A stretch of DNA of 8,428 nt from an uncultured Bacteroidota bacterium (GCA_903912435.1 CAIWHI010001004.1:1-8428); one strand, 5' to 3'; counted from the first letter of the stretch, positions 1-5,758 are shown. The notes: generated by a model from the letters alone, not told the origin. Program-made: numbers and translations.

Positions 1-1
1 A

Positions 2-268
2 ACCAATGATTTCTTCATTTACTTGTTGGATATGAGCACCAAGTGGTTTGCCACTTCTGATGCCCAGGACTTGTTTGAAGGCCGCGACCGCACCACTGGA
101 AAAATAAAATGGACCGGTACCCGTGCCGACCTCATTTTAGGTTCCAACTCCGAACTCCGCGCACTAGCCGAAGTTTACGCTTTCGCCGATTCCCAGGAAA
201 AATTCATCAACGACTTCGTTGCTGCCTGGACCAAGGTTTCAAACTTAGATAGGTTTGATTTGGTGTAA
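2..268 (+). CDS. katG: Catalase-peroxidase KatG, C-terminal end (5' truncated by window)
   Basis: The frame is open from the first base of the window, and the visible part (about 88 codons) is the extreme C-terminus of the bifunctional haem catalase-peroxidase, which breaks down hydrogen peroxide in the cytoplasm. Recognisable family signatures in order are TNDFFIYLLDMSTKW, FEGRDRTTGKIKWTGTRADL, GSNSELRALAEVYA, KFINDFVAAWTKV and the end NLDRFDLV. These match the conserved tail of the C-terminal peroxidase-like domain, which binds no haem but is needed to shape the N-terminal active site. The haem ligand and the Met-Tyr-Trp adduct lie upstream of the window, so activity cannot be judged here. 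The TTG at 23 is an internal Leu codon and not a start. A strong terminator follows 23 bp after the stop, so katG is the last gene of its transcript. Confidence 0.95.
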   Translation, partial: TNDFFIYLLDMSTKWFATSDAQDLFEGRDRTTGKIKWTGTRADLILGSNSELRALAEVYAFADSQEKFINDFVAAWTKVSNLDRFDLV

Positions 269-291
269 GGATTTGAGTTTGATATTTATTG

Positions 292-327
292 AAACAGGCA
301 GCTCCGGTGGGGCTGCCTGTTTTTTTT
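292..327 (+). terminator. Intrinsic terminator of katG
   Basis: A 14-pair stem (292-305 with 309-322, one G-T wobble) closes on a 3-nt loop. Its 3' side runs into an unbroken T tract up to 327. This is the classic rho-independent layout, placed just after the katG stop codon. Confidence 0.93.
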
Positions 328-350
328 GATTCAACTTCTATTTTATCAAA

Positions 351-426
351 GCCACTGGCGCGAGTGTTCCGATAGGATCACTCGCGTCTACATAAATAAC
401 CCGGTCTGTGACTGGCATTCAAAGTA
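351..426 (+). repeat. REP-like hairpin repeat, copy 1 (forward)
   Basis: The head holds an imperfect hairpin at 357-388: arms GCGAGTG and CACTCGC, one T-T mismatch, three more pairs and a GATA loop. The same 75 bp recurs inverted at 1134-1208, with about six differences and one single-base indel up to about 426. Weaker similarity to the repeat tail continues to about 470 (AAACAACTCCTAAT against AAACAACAGCCTAATCC). Short palindromic heads in mixed orientation, in a gene-free stretch, are typical of REP elements moved by RAYT (TnpA-REP) transposases. No RAYT gene is in the window. Confidence 0.85.
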
Positions 427-482
427 TCCAAGCTGAATTACAACTAAACCACAATAGAAAACAACTCCTAATAAAACGTTCT

Positions 483-511
483 CTGGCGCGAGTGTTACGA
501 TAGGATCATGC
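483..511 (+). repeat. REP-like repeat, copy 2 (forward, decayed)
   Basis: The segment CTGGCGCGAGTGTTACGATAG and the bases just after it repeat the head of copy 1 at an offset of 128 bp and in the same orientation. The right hairpin arm is lost: CACTCGC has become CATGC and one stem base is changed, so the hairpin no longer closes. The sequence after about 511 does not match the tail of the other copies. This looks like an old or truncated member of the family. Confidence 0.7.
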
Positions 512-1100
512 AACAGTGACAGTCTTCCAACCGTCGTAGCTTTACCGATGTAGGCTTGCTTGGTCTGGATACTTGCAAGCGTCCACTGGCGAAATGAAGC
601 AATGACGCTTCAAAGTAACAGGACGAAAAGGACGCTTACGACCAGAACCAGTTTGCAAAAAGGAAAAATCACAGTCCTTTGTGTGAATTTTATAAGTTCT
701 AGCTTTAATTGTATAATTCTACCTGCCTCAATCCCCTGTAAATTTGCAAGGTGATTATTTTTGAACTTAATTCATCAATAAATGATCAATATTTAAGACC
801 ATTGTAAGATACTAATTGCTACATTACTTTATAGTCAAATAACATTTGACTATAAATGCGAAATGACCATAATGCCATTATTCAACCAACAAATACACTT
901 ATCATGACAGTATGTCCATTAGTTATTGGAGGACAAATTACACATAATGGCATATTAATGATCATCCAGCACATAAATCTTGAAACATGCTCTTGTGAAT
1001 GTATCTATTACGACAAATGTTTGAAAAAATTCGGCTCTCTAAACATTTCCCACATTTGCTTTATTTGCAAAACAAAAATTCCTTAAACCTTTTCAGAACA
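512..1100. other. AT-rich gene-poor core between inverted repeats
   Basis: I find no convincing gene here. The open frames at 560-754 and 856-1086 are short and resemble no family I recognise. The left part (512-620) is more GC-balanced and contains small inverted repeats: GCTTGC at 554-559 with GCAAGC at 575-580, and TGAAGC at 595-600 with GCTTCA at 607-612. It also has another CCACTGGCG motif at 583-591 like the head of the REP repeat. From about 660 the base composition becomes clearly AT-rich. A perfect TAnnTTTG box (TAAATTTG, 739-746, +) and a long palindrome (828-856) lie before the second weak ORF. Confidence 0.5.
828..856. repeat. 29-bp perfect palindrome
   Basis: The arms 828-840 (TTTATAGTCAAAT) and 844-856 (ATTTGACTATAAA) are perfect reverse complements around the 3-nt centre AAC. 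The 13-pair stem has no mismatch. No T tract beyond the stem itself suggests a terminator, and no terminating gene lies nearby. It could be a dimeric repressor operator, a scar of an element end, or a structured 5' region of whatever is transcribed to its right. Confidence 0.85.
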
Positions 1101-1209
1101 AGGATTAGGCTGTTGTTTCACTTTCGGCTATTGTACATTGAATACCAGTCGCAGACTGGGTTATTTAGTAGACACGAGTGATCCTATCGGAACACTCGCG
1201 CCAGTGGCA
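1101..1209 (-). repeat. REP-like repeat, copy 3 (inverted)
   Basis: This is a full repeat unit, inverted relative to copy 1. Read on the minus strand, it begins with the hairpin head (1174-1200 region) followed by a tail of about 70 bp. The next unit repeats it at a constant 119-bp offset without indels; I count about 16 differences in the first 100 bases. In the minus-strand reading, substitutions in the outer stem give G-T wobbles, while the plus strand would have A-C mismatches. Confidence 0.88.
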
Positions 1210-1219
1210 AGGTATTGCC

Positions 1220-1328
1220 AGGATTGGGCTTTTGTTGTACTTTCGATTGTTGTACCTTGAATGCTAGTCGCAGACTGAGTTCTTTAATAGACACAAGTGA
1301 TCCTATTGGAACACTCGCACCACTAAGC
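1220..1328 (-). repeat. REP-like repeat, copy 4 (inverted, tandem to copy 3)
   Basis: This is a direct repeat of 1101-1209 at an offset of 119 bp. The head lies at about 1293-1318. Its hairpin is kept by G-T wobbles in the minus-strand reading. Similarity fades after 1320, where the head motif CCAGTGGC of copy 3 becomes CCACTAAG. It ends only 24 bp before the cupin start codon, so any promoter for that gene must lie in or beyond this repeat. Confidence 0.85.
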
Positions 1329-1352
1329 AACAACTAAAAAACACAAAAAACT

Positions 1353-1727
1353 ATGCAGGAAATAAAACCGATCAACATCATGGATAAGTTTTCATTGTTT
1401 GACAAACAATGGACTCCCCATATAGTAGGCGAGCTCAATGGGCAATATGTGAAACTCTGCAAACTAAAAGACGACTTTGTTTGGCATAGCCACGAAAACG
1501 AAGATGAACTTTTCATGGTATTCAAAGGCACTCTTTTAATGGATTTCAGAGATGGGCGAACTGTTGAAATTAAGGAGGGTGAAATTCTAATAGTTCCCAA
1601 AGGTTTAGAACATAGACCCCATACCAATGGTGAAATAGTATTTAACTTGCTCTTTGAACCCAAAGCAACCCTACATACAGGTGATGTAGAAAGCGATATG
1701 ACTGTAAAAGAGTTGGGGTGGATTTAG
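1353..1727 (+). CDS. Small single-domain cupin protein
   Basis: This 124-residue protein is a single cupin-2 type beta-barrel, expected to be cytoplasmic since no signal peptide is seen. Motif 1 is visible as H45-x-H47 with E52 and G59 (FVWHSHENEDELFMVFKG). Motif 2 is G76, P82 and H87 (GEILIVPKGLEHRPH). The two His, one Glu and later His are the usual metal ligands, so a metal-binding barrel is likely. The substrate cannot be read from sequence: small cupins include dioxygenases, isomerases and pure binding proteins. The ATG at 1353 is preceded by an A-rich leader without a Shine-Dalgarno site, normal for this phylum. The gene stands alone, 24 bp after a REP-like repeat and convergent with the TPR gene. 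The N-terminal stretch (INIMDKFSLFDKQWTPHIVGELNGQ) is typical of this bacterial subfamily. Confidence 0.9.
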   Translation: MQEIKPINIMDKFSLFDKQWTPHIVGELNGQYVKLCKLKDDFVWHSHENEDELFMVFKGTLLMDFRDGRTVEIKEGEILIVPKGLEHRPHTNGEIVFNLLFEPKATLHTGDVESDMTVKELGWI

Positions 1728-1764
1728 GCAAATTAGATACTACCAACTAAAATAATGTTGTTCG

Positions 1765-1787
1765 CTGATGTTCCTTAGGGACATCAG
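1765..1787. other. Hairpin in the cupin/TPR convergent gap
   Basis: A 10-pair stem (1765-1774 with 1778-1787, one wobble) closes on a TTA loop, 37 bp after the cupin stop. No T tract follows on either strand, so it is at best a weak or factor-assisted terminator, or an RNA-stabilising stem, between two converging genes. I see nothing else in the rest of the 1728-1901 gap. Confidence 0.5.
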
Positions 1788-1901
1788 GAACTGCAAATAA
1801 AACTCATTCTTGGAAGGCCTTCATCTTCACCAAGCCCGATAAAGAACTAAAGCCATCTATAATTATTTTTCCTCTAATAAAAATTTAAGTTTAGCTAAAG
1901 T

Positions 1902-2216
1902 CTAATACACCAAATCCTCATACGCACTTTGCAACTCACTATAAGAGTGGTTGTCGTTTGCTGCCTTGGCCTGTTTCATACCTTCTTCGTAGGTGGCAAT
2001 GGCCTCCGGGGTATGGCCGGTACGTTCCAATAGTTTGGCAAGGTGGTAATAGGTGGCTACATAGGTAGGATCATTTTTAAGATTGGTTTCAAAATGCAGG
2101 CGTGCATTGGCTTCATCACCTATCTTCACATATTCAAGAGCCATGGCATGATTCAAAAAACAATCGTTAGGAGATGCCTGTAAAAAGGCTTTTAGTTTCT
2201 CTATTCTATCAGACAT
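1902..2216 (-). CDS. Small tetratricopeptide-repeat (TPR) protein
   Basis: This 104-residue soluble protein consists almost entirely of TPR helices. A leading helix (MSDRIEKLKAFLQASPND) is followed by one repeat at about 17-50 (CFLNHAMALEYVKIGDEANARLHFETNLKNDP spans it), a second at about 51-84 (THHL-type pattern YYHLAKLLERTGHTPEAIATYEEGMKQA) and a capping helix to the end. Residues at the conserved TPR positions are present: the A/L helix packing positions, G33 and G67 at the turns, and P50 closing repeat 1. TPR units bind other proteins; no partner is evident here. No signal peptide or membrane segment is seen. The start ATG is preceded within 8 bases by a perfect -7 box, which supports this start and suggests a very short or absent leader. 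It is transcribed towards the cupin gene. It is separated from the upstream secreted-protein gene by a terminator, so it is probably monocistronic. Confidence 0.85.
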   Translation of the reverse strand: MSDRIEKLKAFLQASPNDCFLNHAMALEYVKIGDEANARLHFETNLKNDPTYVATYYHLAKLLERTGHTPEAIATYEEGMKQAKAANDNHSYSELQSAYEDLVY

Positions 2217-2223
2217 AATGGTG

Positions 2224-2231
2224 CAAAATTA
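2224..2231 (-). promoter_or_regulatory. Putative -7 box (TAATTTTG) of the TPR gene
   Basis: A perfect match to the Bacteroidota TAnnTTTG -7 element sits on the minus strand with only 7 bases between the box and the ATG. Transcription would start at or a few bases before the start codon. No clear TTTG-type -33 element is found at the normal spacing, so the call rests on the single box. Confidence 0.4.
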
Positions 2232-2326
2232 AAAATTTATCAGCATATCCTCACTTGACAATTCACAATAACCTGCCTTAAAAAATCAATATAAAAGGTA
2301 TAGTGTTATATTCTTGCCCGCGTTGT

Positions 2327-2374
2327 CCCCCCCTCTCCATTTTCCGGCATGTCCGCCGTGGCGGAAGAGGGGCC
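2327..2374. repeat. GC-rich intergenic palindromic element
   Basis: In an otherwise AT-rich spacer (2217-2420) there is a C7 run followed by nested inverted repeats. The outer arms are CCCCTCT (2330-2336) and AGAGGGG (2366-2372). The inner hairpin is TCCGCC (2352-2357) with GGCGGA (2360-2365). An alternative pairing joins TTCCG (2342-2346) with CGGAA (2362-2366). It resembles the dispersed GC-rich intergenic palindromes common in genomes of this phylum. No coding role is visible. Confidence 0.55.
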
Positions 2375-2411
2375 AGTTGTGAGGCCACAAGGCATTTTAG
2401 CCAAATAAAAG

Positions 2412-2458
2412 GCACAAATAAAAAGAGGCTGTCTCGGACTTTCGAGACAGCCTCTTTT
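2412..2458 (-). terminator. Intrinsic terminator of the PNGase F-like gene
   Basis: A perfect 16-pair stem (2421-2436 with 2443-2458) has a 6-nt loop. Read on the minus strand, it is followed by a T-rich run (five Ts, A, then TTTG), 24 bp after the stop codon at 2482. It isolates the upstream secreted-protein gene from the TPR gene. The stem ends in four Ts on the other strand too, so it could act in both directions. Confidence 0.9.
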
Positions 2459-2481
2459 ACAAATAGTCATATACGATATAA

Positions 2482-4470
2482 TTACTTAGCAATAAGCAAT
2501 CTGGTTGTCAGCTTATTATTCTGTGAATTATTGTCATTAAAGATTACCGTATACACCCCATTGGCCAATGAGGCAACATTGATACGGGCATGCGGTGCAT
2601 TGCAATCGGTAGAAGATACTACCCTACCCAAAGCATCAACAACCTTTAGCGTACCCATCACCTGCTGGTAACCGGTAAGATCTATATTTACTACATCTTG
2701 AGCTGGGTTTGGATAGGCATCAATGCTCATTTCGCCTTCATTTACATTGGTTACACCATTGCTAGGCGCGCTGCTTGTATAGAAATACTGGGTAAATCCG
2801 CATCCGAAATCATTGTTATAAGTTCCAGAATAGTTATACCCATGCATATTGATATTTACATTTGCATTAAGTTTCCTTACATTAAAGTAACCGGCACTAA
2901 CACCACCCACCTGATCCCATACCCACCAATGCAGGCCATCACAACTGCTGTCTGTAAGTACTAGTTTGTAGCAACCAGTTGGCAGCTTAACTGTATCTGC
3001 ATAACTCTTGCTTATAATTGCATCGGTACGTTTAGCTACCACATTACCGTTCATATCAAAAATCTGCCATGCAGTTTCACTCAAATTGCTGGTAGATGAT
3101 ATAGCTTCACTATTGGTTAAGAAAAATATTCTGAACGATGATGGCCATAGTGGTGCAGCATAAAAACGGGTATGCATAATATTATTTGTACTATCCGCAT
3201 CCCTGTTGCCATTCACATTGGTGATTTTGGCAGTAAACTTATATGATATGGTATCACCCGCCATAGTATTCAGGCGATGCATTGCAGGCAATGTAATATC
3301 GGTTTCTTCAAAGGTTTTGAGCCTACCCACCCAGGTATACACCTGCGTAAGCGAATCCTGTACACCATAAATAATCCTTATCGAATCTATAGTAGCAGCC
3401 CCTCTGTTCTTTACATGAATCACCGGGGTGCCACACATAGGGTTTTCCCTCCAGTGGTTATTATCATTGTTAGGTGCCACTATCTGTTCAATAGATGCAT
3501 CAAGGGTTTTCTTTAATCCGCCGTAATAAAATAAGGTAGCCTCTGTGGTATAACTGGCACCACCATTACCTATATAAGGCTCAAACTGTAAACCATAAGA
3601 GTAGTTATTTCCTGCAAAGATGTTCCTCATTTTATGGCGTTGGGAATAAACCATTGCACCAGGGCACCAGTTGGCACGCTCATAAAGCCAGGTGCCAGAT
3701 TGTGGGTACAATTCATTCAGACCACAGTTTGAACGCCATACACGGTAACTATCAATCTTTACCCCATTTTCATAAACATAGTAGCTATGCGAGCAAAACT
3801 CATTGCAATTATTAGGATCTGACCCATGACCCGAAATGGTGAATTTAAGTTCGGCATCTTTGGCTGCATCAGGGGCCACGTCTGTAAAAACCGGAAAATG
3901 CGTATTGATATCCCTGGTACCACTATGTGTTGTATCGCCATAGCTATAGCTGCCACCCCAAAGCCTTTTAATGCCTACTACCTCCCTATCAGGCGCGCCC
4001 TCAATAAAGGCAAATCGTACATTAGCAGTAAATCCGCCTGAATATCCCGAATAAAGCACCCTGATGGTGGCGGTATCGTGAAGTAATTTAGCATAGTCTG
4101 TAACCTCATATACATAATTCTGAGTCCAGGTAAATGGGGTACGTGGTGCGCCACCATTGGCATATGGGGTTATTAACCTACCCAGTTCCAGTGTAGGCCC
4201 ACCGGGAATCATCAGGTAGTTCATTACTGTATAGTCCCAATCACCACAATAAGTAGGACTCCCGGGGCAAACATACTTACCTAATGTAAAAATCATATAA
4301 ATGCTTCTATAGGATTTACCAGCAGGGGGAAATACCACAGTAGAATCATAATTGCCATACCATTGTAACTGGTTCACATTAGCCTGAACCCAGGTAGTAT
4401 CTCCCGGCGCAGCATGTGAGGTGAAATTCAACGCCATTACAAGACCCAGAAAGCCTAAAAATTTCTTCAT
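2482..4470 (-). CDS. Secreted PNGase F-like peptide N-glycosidase with T9SS sorting domain
   Basis: This 662-residue exported protein has a signal peptide at 1-20/21 (MKKFLGFLGLVMALNFTSHA). Two eight-stranded domains of the peptide-N4-(N-acetyl-beta-glucosaminyl)asparagine amidase F type follow (about 27-160 and 161-317). PNGase F frees whole N-glycans from glycoproteins, turning Asn into Asp. From memory of the Flavobacterium enzyme, these parts align: CGDWDYTVMNY with CDEWDRYANV (D79 equals catalytic D60), ELGRLITPY with EIGRFITPY, CNEFC with CAEWC (E224 equals E206), and GTWLYERANWCPG with GNWAPDRAGWCPG. Cysteines 68/75, 222/226 and 249/269 match the three disulfides. The E118 site is not Glu here (YSGYSGG region, 140-146). 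Residues 320-440 look like a CARDB-type beta domain and 440-540 are unassigned. The end (about 583-662, YPNPAQD, LGRVV, LANGVY) is a type A Por sorting domain. The native enzyme is about 315 residues, so this one is twice as long. A terminator follows, and I predict a monocistronic gene. Confidence 0.85.
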   Translation of the reverse strand: MKKFLGFLGLVMALNFTSHAAPGDTTWVQANVNQLQWYGNYDSTVVFPPAGKSYRSIYMIFTLGKYVCPGSPTYCGDWDYTVMNYLMIPGGPTLELGRLITPYANGGAPRTPFTWTQNYVYEVTDYAKLLHDTATIRVLYSGYSGGFTANVRFAFIEGAPDREVVGIKRLWGGSYSYGDTTHSGTRDINTHFPVFTDVAPDAAKDAELKFTISGHGSDPNNCNEFCSHSYYVYENGVKIDSYRVWRSNCGLNELYPQSGTWLYERANWCPGAMVYSQRHKMRNIFAGNNYSYGLQFEPYIGNGGASYTTEATLFYYGGLKKTLDASIEQIVAPNNDNNHWRENPMCGTPVIHVKNRGAATIDSIRIIYGVQDSLTQVYTWVGRLKTFEETDITLPAMHRLNTMAGDTISYKFTAKITNVNGNRDADSTNNIMHTRFYAAPLWPSSFRIFFLTNSEAISSTSNLSETAWQIFDMNGNVVAKRTDAIISKSYADTVKLPTGCYKLVLTDSSCDGLHWWVWDQVGGVSAGYFNVRKLNANVNINMHGYNYSGTYNNDFGCGFTQYFYTSSAPSNGVTNVNEGEMSIDAYPNPAQDVVNIDLTGYQQVMGTLKVVDALGRVVSSTDCNAPHARINVASLANGVYTVIFNDNNSQNNKLTTRLLIAK

Positions 4471-4493
4471 TATGTTATGTTTATATTAAGAGG

Positions 4494-4501
4494 TAAAGAT
4501 A
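4494..4501 (-). promoter_or_regulatory. Putative -7 box (TATCTTTA) of the PNGase F-like gene
   Basis: A 7-of-8 match to TAnnTTTG lies 23 bases upstream of the ATG on the minus strand, giving a leader of roughly 15-20 bases. It is nearly the same as the perfect TATCTTTG boxes before the GNAT and membrane-protein genes. I see no convincing -33 element. The remainder of the 4471-4605 spacer holds only a weak inverted repeat (ATTACC 4537-4542 with GGTAAT 4562-4567). Confidence 0.35.
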
Positions 4502-4605
4502 GAATATTGTTGTTAGAAAATTCATGCATAGCAGGTATTACCATCATTTGACAAAACGGTAGGTAATTGTAAATGGTGAATTATTAATAGTAAATGTTTT
4601 GATCC

Positions 4606-5076
4606 TCATTTTTTCTGAATCTTCGCATTTAATATTTTTAAGGTTTGCTCTGTTGAAAGCAATTTCTTGTCTTTATATAATTGCAAATTTAAATTATATT
4701 TATGCAAACCTGAATCGTATTGTAATCTCCCAATTCTTTGATTTAAACTTATTGAATCACCTTTATGAACAAATGTAGAATCCAAATTTACATAAGCCCA
4801 GACCAGATCTTTATTTTTTATTAAGACAATATAGCTATTAACTACTTGAAAATCACGTAGTACACGACCATTCACTGAAGAATATACATAAGTTGAATCA
4901 GAAGTAATATCTATTCCTTTTTTAGGATTATTAACAAGGAAGTTATCATTAGCTAGTTTGTTGACTTTGGTAATACCCGAAATAGGAGGTTTATTGATAC
5001 GGTATGTTTGGGATATTGAATCTCCGAACATGCCAAATATCAATCCCAAAACAAAAACAATTCTTAATGTAGCCAT
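4606..5076 (-). CDS. Exported LytM/M23-fold protein lacking the zinc ligands
   Basis: This 156-residue protein has an N-terminal signal peptide or anchor (about 1-23, MATLRIVFVLGLIFGMFGDSISQ), so it acts in the envelope. The middle and end follow the M23 (LytM) peptidase pattern: KKGIDITSDSTYVYSSVNGRV resembles HxGxDI...G.PVYA..GRV, YIVLIKNKDLVWAYVNLD resembles the ..V.I.H..G..T.YAHL strand, VHKGDSISLNQRIG resembles V..G..V..GQ.IG, and YNLNLQLYKD resembles HLHFE. The zinc and catalytic residues are gone. The first His is K52 (D56 remains), the YAHL His is N97, and HLH is N128-L-N130. A cell-wall endopeptidase activity is therefore unlikely; a regulatory or binding role, as in other degenerate LytM proteins, is an inference. 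It starts 3 bp after the GNAT stop, so the two are probably co-transcribed. An alternative reading is a biotinyl/lipoyl-like beta fold unrelated to M23. Confidence 0.65.
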   Translation of the reverse strand: MATLRIVFVLGLIFGMFGDSISQTYRINKPPISGITKVNKLANDNFLVNNPKKGIDITSDSTYVYSSVNGRVLRDFQVVNSYIVLIKNKDLVWAYVNLDSTFVHKGDSISLNQRIGRLQYDSGLHKYNLNLQLYKDKKLLSTEQTLKILNAKIQKK

Positions 5077-5079
5077 AAA

Positions 5080-5520
5080 CTAAACCAACTCCCAATCCTC
5101 TTTATACAATTCAAAAACTAGCTCACCATTTGGTTTTACCCCTTTTTCCTTCCATCCCTTTTTTCTGTAAAAAGATTCAGCCCTTGTACCTTTACCAGTA
5201 CTGAGCCAAACGGCATGGGAAGTTTGGCTAAAGTACCAGTCCATCATTGTTTTGTGTAGTGCAGACCCAATACCATGCTCTTCAAATTCAGGCCTAAGAA
5301 ACAAAGCCCAAACACTATAATCCTGCAAGTCAACAATGGCAAAACCAGATAAAAGGCCATTCCCCATATCACACACCCACCCTTTACCTCTTCGTGTTAG
5401 GTAGTTGATACAATCAGCCTCCGTTACCAAATCCCTATTGCTCAGTACATTTTCCTTCACACTAAACCTTATATCAAATATTTGACCCAAATCATCTATT
5501 ATTGCATCACGTATAATCAT
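5080..5520 (-). CDS. GNAT-family N-acetyltransferase
   Basis: This 146-residue cytoplasmic protein has the GNAT fold, whose members move an acetyl group from acetyl-CoA to an amine. It opens with the usual MIIRDAIIDDLGQIFDIR strand-helix. Next comes the central strand GFAIVDLQDYSVWALFLRPEF, then motif A at about 80-89 (EEHGIGSALH). This equals the pyrophosphate-binding [QR]xxGxG loop, except that the first position is Glu (E80). Motif B follows as VWLSTGKGTRAESFYRKKGWKEKG, with the typical A.xFYxKxGW pattern. The acceptor cannot be told from sequence. It is first of a likely two-gene unit with the LytM-like gene (3 bp gap). A TATCTTTG box lies 36 bases upstream of its ATG. It is divergent from polX, with 238 bp between the starts. 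Confidence 0.88.
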   Translation of the reverse strand: MIIRDAIIDDLGQIFDIRFSVKENVLSNRDLVTEADCINYLTRRGKGWVCDMGNGLLSGFAIVDLQDYSVWALFLRPEFEEHGIGSALHKTMMDWYFSQTSHAVWLSTGKGTRAESFYRKKGWKEKGVKPNGELVFELYKEDWELV

Positions 5521-5556
5521 AAAATAGAACGAGTATTACACCTTTACATCTGAATT

Positions 5557-5564
5557 CAAAGATA
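5557..5564 (-). promoter_or_regulatory. Putative -7 box (TATCTTTG) of the GNAT-LytM-like pair
   Basis: A perfect TAnnTTTG match on the minus strand lies 36 bases before the GNAT start codon, at a position that gives a leader of about 30 bases. The same octamer occurs before the membrane-protein gene. The -33 region is T-rich without a clear TTTG. Confidence 0.45.
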
Positions 5565-5746
5565 CCCTATATGTTTTAAAAATGGAAAAATTAAAATATT
5601 AGACCATGTCTTTTACAGTAATCCATCTCTGATAACAAGACCTATAAATTACTCCATCAAAATCCAAATCAGGAAATGACTATTTACTAAATACCATACA
5701 AAACACGTCTTTCTACTTTCTTTTTTCTACTTTCTACTTAAAAATA

Positions 5747-5754
5747 TACCTTTG
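5747..5754 (+). promoter_or_regulatory. Putative -7 box (TACCTTTG) of polX
   Basis: A perfect TAnnTTTG match ends 4 bases before the polX ATG. If used, transcription would start at about the A of the ATG and the mRNA would be leaderless. Just upstream is a pyrimidine tract (5709-5739) with three copies of TTCTACTT at 5711, 5725 and 5732. The rest of the 238-bp divergent spacer shows nothing else I can name. Confidence 0.4.
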
Positions 5755-5758
5755 AAAA

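Noticed and set aside
512..620. Remnant of a RAYT or other transposase next to the REP-like repeats
   Set aside because: I read this segment on both strands and found no recognisable transposase motif (such as HUH or the catalytic Tyr helix).
560..754. Open frame of 64 codons on the plus strand in the gene-poor region
   Set aside because: No family resemblance, no start context, and it crosses a composition change from repeat debris to AT-rich DNA. Probably chance.
351..1328. CRISPR array
   Set aside because: The repeats are few, long, in both orientations and unevenly spaced, and the tails between heads are also repeated. No cas gene is present.
1334..1663. Minus-strand frame of 109 codons opposite the cupin gene
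   Set aside because: It is a shadow of the well-supported cupin reading frame on the other strand, with a low-complexity Ser/Leu-rich translation.
1765..1787. Bidirectional intrinsic terminator between the cupin and TPR genes
   Set aside because: The stem is good but no T tract follows on either side, so I list it only as a hairpin.
2303..2671. Plus-strand frame of 122 codons across the GC-rich palindrome and terminator
   Set aside because: It overlaps the terminator and the 3' end of the PNGase F-like gene, and its translation follows repeat sequence rather than a domain.
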